Shown here one piece after another: positions 9,401-17,009 of a DNA stretch of 64,000 bases. The first letter of the stretch is position 1, and each line of letters starts with the position of its first letter. A program made the position numbers and the translations under genes. The stretch covers positions 186,001 through 250,000 of the forward strand of contig NZ_JBMGJC010000002.1 of the NCBI RefSeq assembly GCF_048984525.1, written 5' to 3'. This DNA comes from Syntrophopropionicum propionicicum_A. GTDB lineage: Bacteria; Bacillota; Desulfotomaculia; Desulfotomaculales; Pelotomaculaceae. Below the pieces are notes generated by a model. It saw only the letters and a program-made list of their open reading frames with translations, searched no databases and was not told where the DNA came from.

Positions 9401-10045
9401 ATATCAAAGGAATTAATCGGTCCAACAAAAAGAGATATAGATGAAATATTTGCACTTGGCACCTTGCCTCACGAGCGAATTGAGTGGCTGGAACAAAACT
9501 ATATAAGGGCTGAAAAAATCCGGCTGGAAGCATGGAGTATGCTGCAGTCTATTCGCAAAGACATTGAGAAACACGGGTTTGAGTCGGAAATAAGCATCGA
9601 GAAAATGATTAATTCTCATGCTGAATACGACGGCAAAACGCTTAAAATAGTAGTCGATGACTACCTGCCGAGAAAGTGCCTTTTAGGAGACAAGAAAGCC
9701 GTTCTGTTACTGCGACAGATGTGGCAGGTAAGCATTGCAAGGCCTATTAACCAACTACAGAAGGACAGGGAAATCAGGTTTAACCAGGCACACTGTATTA
9801 TCGTACCTTATATACCTCGCGATTGCATCTGGGACGTAGATAACCGTGTTTTTAAGTTCATCCCTGATGCCTTAAAGTACACTGGTATTGTGGCAACCGA
9901 CTCCTGGTCAAACATGTCGGTGAGTATAATCGGAGGGGTAGATAAAGAGAATCCAAGGACGGAAATTTATGTTGAAGAACTGAGTAATAAATTCCCAGAA
10001 TTGGCCACTGCGCCAGCAGAAAAAATTGTTCGCCAAAGGGGGTAA
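9401..10045 (+). CDS. RusA-like endonuclease candidate, apparent AUA start
   Basis: 214 residues if read from ATA 9401. AAAGGAGG (9385-9392) ends exactly 8 bases before this ATA, and no in-frame ATG/GTG/TTG exists until TTG 9464, which is 70 bases from the ribosome site. The C-terminal half carries 'WDVDNRVFKFIPDALKYTGIV-TDSW', similar to the Asp-rich 'D-x-DN...K...DAL...DD' signature of RusA Holliday-junction resolvases; the second acidic pair is not perfect. It follows parR by 14 bases and is probably in the same operon. Alternative: unrelated plasmid protein. Confidence 0.5.
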   Translation: MSKELIGPTKRDIDEIFALGTLPHERIEWLEQNYIRAEKIRLEAWSMLQSIRKDIEKHGFESEISIEKMINSHAEYDGKTLKIVVDDYLPRKCLLGDKKAVLLLRQMWQVSIARPINQLQKDREIRFNQAHCIIVPYIPRDCIWDVDNRVFKFIPDALKYTGIVATDSWSNMSVSIIGGVDKENPRTEIYVEELSNKFPELATAPAEKIVRQRG

Positions 10046-10284
10046 AAAACCTCAAAAAATACCCGGTTTAAAATTGATAATTTTTTTGACCCCTAAAAAA
10101 CGGGGTAAAAACAGCAAAAAAATACCCCCGGCGAAAATCTGGATTAAAAGAGTAAATTCAACGGATTAAACGGTTACTTCAAGGCGAATTTATGCAAAGG
10201 GCAAATTCGCAAAGGGATAGGGCAGGGTGTGAAAAAACGACTTATATTTTCGCAAAGCTAACTTCAGCTAAAGGGGGTGGAAAT

Positions 10285-11238
10285 TTGGGATTTGAAATAA
10301 CCCCAAAAGATATAGAATTACTCACCCTGATTAACAGATGTGGTGCAGTTACAAATGAACAAGCAAAAATGATATATGGTGCAGAAACAAAACTGTACCT
10401 GAAGCGCTTGGTAAGATTGAGTACAAACCATATTGTATCGAGAAGCGGTGGCTATGTGGAGATAACGGAGAAGGGTTCGGGTATTCTAAACCAGGAAAAG
10501 AGGGTTAGGATAAAAAAGTGGGAAAGACCCTACCGGGCAGCCATGGCACAGCTCATATTCGACTTGCCCGACTGGGAGATTGAATTCGGGACAGAGATAA
10601 AACGCAGAATCGAAATCAACAGAGGTTCAAAGATTGCGGCAGTCATAAGGAAGGGGGGCATCAGGTACGGCATCTACCAACTCCTCTACGATGACCCTGA
10701 CCAGGACAGAATAGGATTTGTATGGAAAGACCTGCAGGAACTCCCTCAGGACAACGGTTGTCCCGACAGGGCAGTCATAATTTACAGGTCCGACACTGCA
10801 ATAAAAACCATGTTCGAGAAAGTTAAAGCCTGCGAACCTACAATGAACGAAATTCTCCTCGTCCACAGCAACACGAGTTTGACCCTCTTGGACAGATACC
10901 ACGGCACCGAATTCACAAGTCTCCTTCTCCAACGGTTCCCCGGTCTTACCCACAGTCACAGGAAGCTTGCTCAATACAAGTACAAAGACGACTATGTGTG
11001 TGTACAGGCATTCCACGATGCCGTGGCGATGAAGTATCTCCACAACTACTACAACGGGTTCGGGCATAAATCCGAAGGACGCTTGGTCAACATCGTCTGC
11101 ACGGACAACACCAGCAAATACCTTCGGGAACTGTTCCCACACGCAAAGTTCCACATAATCTCCGATGACCTGACACGCTTTAAACCCGTGCCAAGGACAA
11201 TTCTAAGGCCGTCACTCCTGACAGCCACAAAACAATAG
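10285..11238 (+). CDS. Replication-relaxation family protein (winged helix)
   Basis: 317 residues from TTG 10285, chosen because AGGGGGTGG lies 5-10 bases upstream; the ATG at 10192 has no ribosome site. N-terminal winged helix (residues ~3-75: 'DIELLTLINRCGAVTNEQAKMIYG...LKRLVRL...GGYVEITEKG'), then an alpha/beta region. This layout, directly upstream of a TraG/VirD4 gene, is characteristic of the replication-relaxation family of Gram-positive conjugative elements. A shorter paralogue lies at 25044. Probable role in conjugative DNA processing or its control. Confidence 0.6.
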   Translation: MGFEITPKDIELLTLINRCGAVTNEQAKMIYGAETKLYLKRLVRLSTNHIVSRSGGYVEITEKGSGILNQEKRVRIKKWERPYRAAMAQLIFDLPDWEIEFGTEIKRRIEINRGSKIAAVIRKGGIRYGIYQLLYDDPDQDRIGFVWKDLQELPQDNGCPDRAVIIYRSDTAIKTMFEKVKACEPTMNEILLVHSNTSLTLLDRYHGTEFTSLLLQRFPGLTHSHRKLAQYKYKDDYVCVQAFHDAVAMKYLHNYYNGFGHKSEGRLVNIVCTDNTSKYLRELFPHAKFHIISDDLTRFKPVPRTILRPSLLTATKQ

Positions 11239-11269
11239 AGAGGAGGAGGATTGTATCCGTTACTTCGAT

Positions 11270-13240
11270 ATGTTTAAAGACCGGCTTCAGCCGGTTGTTG
11301 ACTCTCTCACGATTAAATTCGAGGAAAGCGAGAAGGCGCAGGATTTCATAAAGAACCTAAACGACAAGTTCCAATTCACAACCATTTTGAGATGGGCAGG
11401 GATAATCCTTGGGGTATACATCCTTGATGTGTGGATATTCAGCACACTGGGCTCCGCTATCGTGAATATCTTCAGTAACGCGACAGCCGCCTTCAAAGGA
11501 GTCGCCCCACCGGAATTACCTGGGCCGGATTATTTCATCCTGCACCCCTTTAAAACGTCGTGGCACTTTTTCATCCACACACTGGGAGCAGAGATACCTT
11601 ACCCGAAGGTCTATAAAAGCTGGATCACCGGAAATATCCTCACAGCTATAGTGTTTGGCCTGGCATACTTCATGTTCAAGAGGAACAAAGACCAGGATGG
11701 CATACAGGGCTCCTCTAAATTCGCCAAACCCAGTGAGGTTAAAAAATACCTCACAAATAAATTCGCGCCTGGTATAATGTTCGGCACGGCTGACAATAAG
11801 CCCGCTATCTTAAAGGCAAATACGAGCAGCAACAAGAACGTCGTCGTGTTCGGCCCTCCCGGTACCGGCAAGTCAGCCACATATATTCGCAATAACTTGT
11901 TCCAGGCGGTTGCGTCAGGTTGGAGCGTTATCGTCACGGACCCGAAAGGTGAGCTTACGCAGGACTTCGCCCTCTGGTTTAAAGACCGTGGGTACACAGT
12001 GAAGATATTCAACCTGGTTGAAATGATTAACTCAGACCAGTGGAACCCCTTAAAGGAAGTCCACGACGACATCAGCGCCCAGCACTTCGTAAACATCGTT
12101 ATCGCCAACACCAAGGCAGCCGGCAAGAAAGGCGGCGACGACTTCTGGGACAACGCGGAAACGAACCTTTTGAAGGCTCTCGTTATGTACGTCACCCATG
12201 AATACCCCGTCCACAACCGAAACCTGGGCGAGCTTTACAATTTACTTGCCAGCGGTGACTCGAAGCAGTTGGACGCTACGTTCGCGGAACTGCCTTCCAA
12301 CCACCCGGCTAGATTGCCCTACAACTTATTCCGTGAGGCAGACAGCAAGGTCAGGGCTGGCGTTGTTATGGGGCTTGGTAACAGGTTAGGGGTGTTCCAA
12401 AACGATTTGGTCAGAGAGCTTACTTCGTCAAACGATGAAGACGGCATAGACCTCGAACTGCCCGGTAAAGAGAAGTGCGCTTACTTCTGCATCCTCTCCG
12501 ACACCGGCAGCACATTTAACTTTCTTGCGAGTTTGTTCTTCAGCTTCCTGTTCACGAACCTGACCCAGCTCGCTGACAAACAGAGAAACAAGAAACTCGC
12601 CGTGCCTGTGAATTTCCTTCTGGACGAGTTCTGCAACATATCTGGTATACCAGACTTCACAAAAAAGCTCTCCACTATGAGAGGCCGTGACATAGCCTGC
12701 TCGATCATCGTGCAGAACATTCCCCAGTTGGAGCAGGCATACCCTAACCGCACCTGGGAGGTAATCCTCGGTGACTGCGACTACTGGCTCATACTCGGCG
12801 TTAAGGAATTCGCCACAGCCAAGTATATGTCCGATGTACTGGGCAACACCACGGTTATAGTCGAATCGGAGGACAGAAAGAAAGGGCTGCAGGGCATGAA
12901 CCCGCTTGAGGGCAAGATGAAGCTCGCCCCGAGCAAGAGAGCTTTGATGGACCCGTCCGAACTATCACGCATGGAGGCCGACGAGTCTATTCTCCGCATC
13001 GCAGACGGTAAAATCATAAAGCTCAAGAAGTTTTTCTACAAAAACTACCCTTGGGCGGAAGAACTGATCGAGATGCACACGGAAGATTACTTTCCCCCTT
13101 GGGCGGAAAGGTTTAAGGCCCGCAGGGGAACAGAAACCCAGCCGATTGAAGTGCAAGCCTATGTCGATGACGATGATGACTACGTCATAGATGACGAGGT
13201 TGAGGAAGTACCTCAGACTCAGCGAAGCAGTTTCTGGTAA
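11270..13240 (+). CDS. VirD4/TraG-type conjugation coupling protein
   Basis: 656 residues from ATG 11270. AGGAGGAGGA at 11241-11250 is too far from this ATG; an in-frame ATC at 11255 is ideally spaced, and a TTG at 11251 opens a 9-codon leader frame whose stop overlaps the ATG. Two membrane helices in the first ~140 residues, Walker A FGPPGTGKSAT near 194-204, 'VTDPKGEL', Walker B FLLDEFCNI near 447-455. The region ~292-370 is the all-alpha domain. These are the defining features of the hexameric ATPase that hands relaxosome DNA to the type IV secretion channel. The C-terminal tail is very acidic. Confidence 0.85.
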   Translation: MFKDRLQPVVDSLTIKFEESEKAQDFIKNLNDKFQFTTILRWAGIILGVYILDVWIFSTLGSAIVNIFSNATAAFKGVAPPELPGPDYFILHPFKTSWHFFIHTLGAEIPYPKVYKSWITGNILTAIVFGLAYFMFKRNKDQDGIQGSSKFAKPSEVKKYLTNKFAPGIMFGTADNKPAILKANTSSNKNVVVFGPPGTGKSATYIRNNLFQAVASGWSVIVTDPKGELTQDFALWFKDRGYTVKIFNLVEMINSDQWNPLKEVHDDISAQHFVNIVIANTKAAGKKGGDDFWDNAETNLLKALVMYVTHEYPVHNRNLGELYNLLASGDSKQLDATFAELPSNHPARLPYNLFREADSKVRAGVVMGLGNRLGVFQNDLVRELTSSNDEDGIDLELPGKEKCAYFCILSDTGSTFNFLASLFFSFLFTNLTQLADKQRNKKLAVPVNFLLDEFCNISGIPDFTKKLSTMRGRDIACSIIVQNIPQLEQAYPNRTWEVILGDCDYWLILGVKEFATAKYMSDVLGNTTVIVESEDRKKGLQGMNPLEGKMKLAPSKRALMDPSELSRMEADESILRIADGKIIKLKKFFYKNYPWAEELIEMHTEDYFPPWAERFKARRGTETQPIEVQAYVDDDDDYVIDDEVEEVPQTQRSSFW

Positions 13241-13266
13241 GCCGGGGATTTCCCCGGCTTTATTTA
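13240..13266 (+). terminator. Hairpin after the coupling-protein gene
   Basis: AAGCCGGGG / CCCCGGCTT with a short ATTT loop followed by TATTTATT. Placed right at the stop codon; a probable intrinsic terminator or processing hairpin before the next ORF. Confidence 0.6.
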
Positions 13267-13293
13267 TTAAAGATACTATTTAAGGAGCGTATT

Positions 13294-13710
13294 ATGAAGA
13301 ACGACACGATTTGCCCACCCAAAGTTAAGTTTACCAACTGGTCCACTGCTGATTTTTTCAACAGGGCCATGAAGGTAAACACCTTCATCAGGAGGAGGAA
13401 GGAGCATTACTGGTATATGTGCGAGCGGAACCTGCTTGCAGCTCTCCTTTATTACTGCGAGGGCAAAAACATACCGGTAAATGCGGACAATGTCCAGAAG
13501 CACCTCTCAGCAGGGGTGAGAAAGCTAAGGGGACTATTCCGAACACTTCCTGAAAAACATCCGGGCGCCTGGTACTACAACCTGGTGGCGGATGTGACTG
13601 ACCCCGTCCTTACCTCGGTCATCGCAGGTCTTAAAGTAAGGATGGAGAAAATTGCGGATTCCCCAGTTGCTCTCATAGAGCGTTTTCAGAAAGAGCTGGT
13701 GACTGTTTGA
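13294..13710 (+). CDS. Stand-alone homologue of the coupling-protein all-alpha domain
   Basis: 138 residues, ATG 13294 with AAGGAG. The segment 'YMCERNLLAALLYY...LRGLFRTLPEKHPGAWYYNLVADVTDPVLTSVIAGLKVRM' lines up by eye with 'DNAETNLLKALVMY...LDATFAELPSNHPARLPYNLFREADSKVRAGVVMGLGNRL' of the preceding VirD4/TraG protein (its all-alpha domain, ~292-370). No Walker motifs are present. It may bind the relaxosome, DNA or the coupling hexamer in trans. It overlaps the next gene by 4 bases (TTGA). Confidence 0.6.
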   Translation: MKNDTICPPKVKFTNWSTADFFNRAMKVNTFIRRRKEHYWYMCERNLLAALLYYCEGKNIPVNADNVQKHLSAGVRKLRGLFRTLPEKHPGAWYYNLVADVTDPVLTSVIAGLKVRMEKIADSPVALIERFQKELVTV

Positions 13711-14231
13711 GTTATCTGTCACAGGCTATGAAGCGTCTTGAAAAACTCCCCCTGCTTGAAGCCCACAGCTACAGGGTGGCAAAACTGGCCATGGATGTCG
13801 CCAAATCGCTGCGCCTTCCCGATCCCGCATCGGTAGCGGCGGCAGCCTACATGCACGATTTGGGTAAAACAACCTGGCCGCCAGAACTATTTAAAAAGTA
13901 CGCTCTCGAATCTAAAGACTGGGGGATAGTAAAGTCTCACCCGATATTGGGAGAGGAAATGGCTTATGGAATAATCCCTTCCCGTGATGTATCAAATCTG
14001 GTAAGGGGACACCATGAGCGTCCCGGTGGACTCGGCTATCCCGATAAACTGCAGGAACCTTCAGTGGAGATGCTCGTCATCGCCGCCTGCAACACATTCG
14101 ATCACGAAACCAACTACAGGGAACACCGCCCTGAGAAAATGCCAGTAGAATTTGCTTTAATGCAGATAGCCGAGTATGCGCCGGCAAAAGTAGTGGCAGC
14201 CCTGTCCGGGGTGCTGCTGAATAATAATTAA
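13707..14231 (+). CDS. Small HD/HD-GYP-like phosphohydrolase
   Basis: 174 residues from TTG 13707, overlapping the previous stop. Contains 'AAYMHDLGK' (HD metal pair) and 'RGHHERPGGLGYPD', the HHE plus GYP-like signature of the HD-GYP family, but is a minimal single domain with no signalling partner fused. Could hydrolyse a cyclic dinucleotide or another nucleotide. Translationally coupled to the all-alpha-domain gene. Confidence 0.65.
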   Translation: MSYLSQAMKRLEKLPLLEAHSYRVAKLAMDVAKSLRLPDPASVAAAAYMHDLGKTTWPPELFKKYALESKDWGIVKSHPILGEEMAYGIIPSRDVSNLVRGHHERPGGLGYPDKLQEPSVEMLVIAACNTFDHETNYREHRPEKMPVEFALMQIAEYAPAKVVAALSGVLLNNN

Positions 14232-14239
14232 GGAGTGAT

Positions 14240-14551
14240 ATGTTGTCAATTCCCGAATCTGATATCATACAAGAATTTATTATAAGAACCCTGCATATAA
14301 AGCCACGGGGCAAAAAGATACTCCCCGCGGTCATGGAAGAAGAAGTAGTCCTGCTTGAAATACTTTGTAGCGCGGCTCCCTTAGACCCGGTTGCTTTAAG
14401 GGAACTTATTACCGGCGACATGGAACAAATCAACGCCAACCTCGGCAGCCGGCTGGAAAAATTCAATAAAATAAGGTACACTACAAGGCTCCGGGCTGTA
14501 ATTAACCTCCGCCAGCGCCTCGACATCCTAATAAACAAAATCAATCACTGA
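14240..14551 (+). CDS. Small helical protein, unknown
   Basis: 103 residues, ATG 14240 with AAGGAG eight bases after the HD gene's stop. Predicted mostly helical, with a basic C-terminal half (RLEKFNKIRYTTRLRAVINLRQRLD). Spacing suggests the same operon as the HD protein. No family recognised. Confidence 0.5.
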   Translation: MLSIPESDIIQEFIIRTLHIKPRGKKILPAVMEEEVVLLEILCSAAPLDPVALRELITGDMEQINANLGSRLEKFNKIRYTTRLRAVINLRQRLDILINKINH

Positions 14552-14578
14552 TGTGTTATATTTATACAGGGTGATTAT

Positions 14579-14997
14579 ATGAGACCAAAAGACCTTTTGG
14601 ATCAATATTCAAAACGCTACCCTGGCGCATGGAAAGAGGTTGATAAATACCGTGCCGTAAATAACGAGAAACACTACTGGCCTCAGTGGTGCTACCTTCC
14701 GACAGAATGTGTTCTCGCAATTATCGGCGAAAAAGAGTCTACAGACGATGTAAATATAATGGGGGCTTTATGTGCCTGGCGCGTATCACAGGGCGTCTAC
14801 AGGTTTGACATGGATGTCTACAAAGACGTTTTGTTTACTCCGATAACTGGAAACATCCCCCATGAGTGCTGCTGAGCATGCCCGAGTGGTGTGTTTACAT
14901 CGAAACACCGAATACCGTCGCGTTCAACAAGGACATCTACGGGTTTTTCGCATATCTCGATGAACTGCCGGTTACAGTCAGGCCGGTAAAGTAGTTG
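14579..14997 (+). pseudogene. AcrVA2-like (anti-CRISPR family) gene split by a frameshift
   Basis: First frame 14579-14875 (98 residues) ends abruptly in HECC-stop. A second frame opens at ATG 14878 with MPEWCVYIETP and ends at 14997. Restoring one C near 14868-14870 fuses them as HEC-LLS-MPEWCVYI. The joined product resembles AcrVA2 as I remember it: 'AWRVSQGVYRFD' vs AWRNTLGIYQLD, 'MPEWCVYIE' vs LPDWCVYVD, 'GFFAYLD' vs GFWAIYD. AcrVA2 blocks Cas12a production; many uncharacterised homologues sit on plasmids. This copy is shorter (lacks the long C-terminal part) and broken, unless the deletion is a sequencing error. Confidence 0.6.
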
Positions 14998-15024
14998 CGG
15001 ACAGAACAGCCGTTCTGTTATAAT
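14995..15024 (+). promoter_or_regulatory. Promoter with embedded LexA/SOS-type box
   Basis: TTGCGG (14995-15000), an 18-base spacer and a perfect TATAAT (15019-15024). The whole spacer is the palindrome ACAGAAC-N4-GTTCTGT, whose core GAAC-N4-GTTC is the Gram-positive LexA (DinR) box. A repressor there would block the promoter, making the following three small genes DNA-damage inducible. Caveat: the -10 box is only 15 bases from the first ATG, so the transcript would be nearly leaderless. Confidence 0.6.
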
Positions 15025-15038
15025 GGAACAGGTGGTAA

Positions 15039-15293
15039 ATGATGTCTAAACTTTACAACGCACCCGTCCAGGTTGAGCTAAACAGCCAGCAGCGTCCCGT
15101 AAGACTGAGATGGTATAACAAATGGTATGCCATTACGTGCTGCACCCCCAGAGAAGAAGACCAGCACTGGTGGTCAAAGCTGAGAAACCCCGAACCCCTT
15201 CGCTACCGATGCGAGTGCGAGGAGGGCATGATTTGCGATTTGTACTTCAGTGATCCGCCAGGCGTCTGGATACTTGAAAGGATATTTGATTGA
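15039..15293 (+). CDS. DUF6504-like small protein, probably SOS-regulated
   Basis: 84 residues from ATG 15039 (or 15042). The pattern 'APVQVELNSQQRPVRLRWYNKWYAI... WW... YRCECEEGMICDLYFSDPPGVWILERIFD' resembles DUF6504 proteins, which accompany ImuB/DnaE2 mutasome genes (compare 'RPxxFRWRGRWYRV...YELYxD...GxWxLxRVxD'). The LexA-type promoter upstream fits a DNA-damage role. Assignment by eye. Confidence 0.5.
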   Translation: MMSKLYNAPVQVELNSQQRPVRLRWYNKWYAITCCTPREEDQHWWSKLRNPEPLRYRCECEEGMICDLYFSDPPGVWILERIFD

Positions 15294-15556
15294 AAAAAGA
15301 AAGAAAACTTTACAGAACCGGTTTAATACTAATTTCCAGAGTTGCTGGCTTGCCCGAAGTAATCAACGGCAAGAACTTTAAAATATTGTTTCAGGAGAGG
15401 GGCGAAAAAGTCTCGGATTTTGCTGGCCAGAAGGAGGTTGTCATTGAGGCGGGTTCGATAACCAGGGCGGAGATCGCTTGTGAACTAATCATCTGCTCAA
15501 TGGCTTTATGGGGTGGTTCGCCCAGAGGGATTTATGAATCAGATTATTTATTTTAA
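15290..15556 (+). CDS. Small protein, unknown, same cassette
   Basis: 88 residues from TTG 15290, overlapping the previous stop by 4 bases, so translationally coupled. Alpha+beta with a C-terminal 'ACELIICSMALWGGSP'. No family recognised. Probably part of the SOS-type cassette. Confidence 0.45.
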   Translation: MKKERKLYRTGLILISRVAGLPEVINGKNFKILFQERGEKVSDFAGQKEVVIEAGSITRAEIACELIICSMALWGGSPRGIYESDYLF

Positions 15557-15743
15557 GTCAGATAAGTACCTTGACTACATCGTAAGATGCAGCAATGGTA
15601 TTATTGAGGACTACAAGAAAGGCAGGGGTTGGGCCGAAAACCCCGATAGGGTGGATGTCCTTTTTGGTATAGACACTAATTATACCAGGATAACTGTGTT
15701 GGAAGCCAAAAAAATCATAAAAAAGATTGAAGCAGCCGGATAG
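15534..15743 (+). CDS. Small protein, unknown, same cassette
   Basis: 69 residues from ATG 15534, which has AGAGGGAT in front and lies inside the previous gene's end (23-base overlap); the in-frame ATG at 15513 is less likely. Ends with a basic helix (EAKKIIKKIEAAG). No family recognised. Confidence 0.45.
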   Translation: MNQIIYFKSDKYLDYIVRCSNGIIEDYKKGRGWAENPDRVDVLFGIDTNYTRITVLEAKKIIKKIEAAG

Positions 15744-15772
15744 GTTGCTTTATTTATTAGGAGGTGTTTTAT

Positions 15773-16840
15773 TTGAAAACTATCGTAATTGGAGGCACTT
15801 TTGACAATCAGGGCGGGCATAAATCGAAAATTATCGCAAACATGTTTGCAGACCTCGAAAATATTTATGTGGTCAACGGCGGACACTATGAGGATCTCGT
15901 AAGGATTTATAAGACCCTAGGTAATTTTGATGCTATCTGCTGGTTTGCGAATGTATCAAACGACATGCCGAAGGAGCTTCGTAACATAAAATCGCTCTAC
16001 CCGGACAAAATCGTCATCCACTCAAAACGTAACACCGACGGCCAGTACAAGTTGAGCTACATTATAAACCACGCCTTGAAGTTAAAGAGCAATCTTTTAC
16101 TTGAGTTCGCCAAAGATACTTCCACAGGGAGGATTAAGGGAAGGGTGTTAGACCCCCTCGCAGTAGTCTGGTGCGACTTCACCGAGGACTTTAAACACCT
16201 GGCGAAAGCGATGCTGAAAAGGGCTTCAGAATTGACCAGGTTCACCCGCTCTAAGTCTGTTTGCTTAGGTCCGGAGCTGGAACCGCCTAATATAACGAAA
16301 TTTTATGATATAATAAGAAAATATGCCGAAATATTCCATGAGATGATAAATCCGGATAAAGTGGTAACCAGATTCCTGGGAAACGCCTCCTTCCGCTGCC
16401 AGAAAGGGTTCCCGAGCTTCAGGGCAGGAGGGAATATCTTTGTATCCCGCAGGAACATAGATAAGAGGTTCATTGGCAGAGAGGGGTTCGTTGCAGTCCC
16501 CTTAAAACACGAACCGGACTGCATATTTTATTTCGGCGAGAATAAGCCAAGCGTGGACACCCCTGTGCAGGTGAGGCTTTACAACCACTTTAAGAACGTA
16601 AATTACATGGTTCACTCGCATGTTTATATCAAAGACGCGCCATTCACATCCACGCCGATCCCGTGCGGGGCATTGGAGGAATTCGAAGAGATAACAGCCC
16701 TGGCTGACGCGGCTCAAGCAAATTTCTGCGTCAACTTAATCGGCCATGGAAGCCTGATACTGTCCAAAACGACAGACTTCTTGAAAACCGTTGAATATTA
16801 CGCCCGTCCCGCACCTGAAATATTACGCCCGCCCGAATGA
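15773..16840 (+). CDS. Two-domain protein with a class II aldolase-like C-terminal half
   Basis: 355 residues from TTG 15773, 6 bases after AGGAGGTG; a GTG at 15764 lies inside the ribosome site. Residues 1-150 form a Rossmann-like alpha/beta region (IVIGGTFDNQGGHKSK...) with no family I can name. Residues ~190-345 carry class II aldolase/adducin features: 'FLGNASFRCQKGFPSFRAGG' (substrate loop), 'VNYMVHSHVYI' (His metal ligands) and 'LIGHGSLIL' (third His). These enzymes use Zn and a ketose phosphate or similar. The fusion is unusual; substrate unknown. Confidence 0.5.
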   Translation: MKTIVIGGTFDNQGGHKSKIIANMFADLENIYVVNGGHYEDLVRIYKTLGNFDAICWFANVSNDMPKELRNIKSLYPDKIVIHSKRNTDGQYKLSYIINHALKLKSNLLLEFAKDTSTGRIKGRVLDPLAVVWCDFTEDFKHLAKAMLKRASELTRFTRSKSVCLGPELEPPNITKFYDIIRKYAEIFHEMINPDKVVTRFLGNASFRCQKGFPSFRAGGNIFVSRRNIDKRFIGREGFVAVPLKHEPDCIFYFGENKPSVDTPVQVRLYNHFKNVNYMVHSHVYIKDAPFTSTPIPCGALEEFEEITALADAAQANFCVNLIGHGSLILSKTTDFLKTVEYYARPAPEILRPPE

Positions 16841-17009
16841 ATATTGTATTATTATCCAGTCGTAGTTAAGTAAGGAAATATTTTACCGAAGTTATAAATA
16901 AATACATAGCTTACAGCATTAAAGATATCTGTAAACTATGGTTGTTTGTGGAATTAATATATTCTCCTGATAAACTGGTTGTAAAATTCAACGAAAGGAA
17001 GTGTATAAA

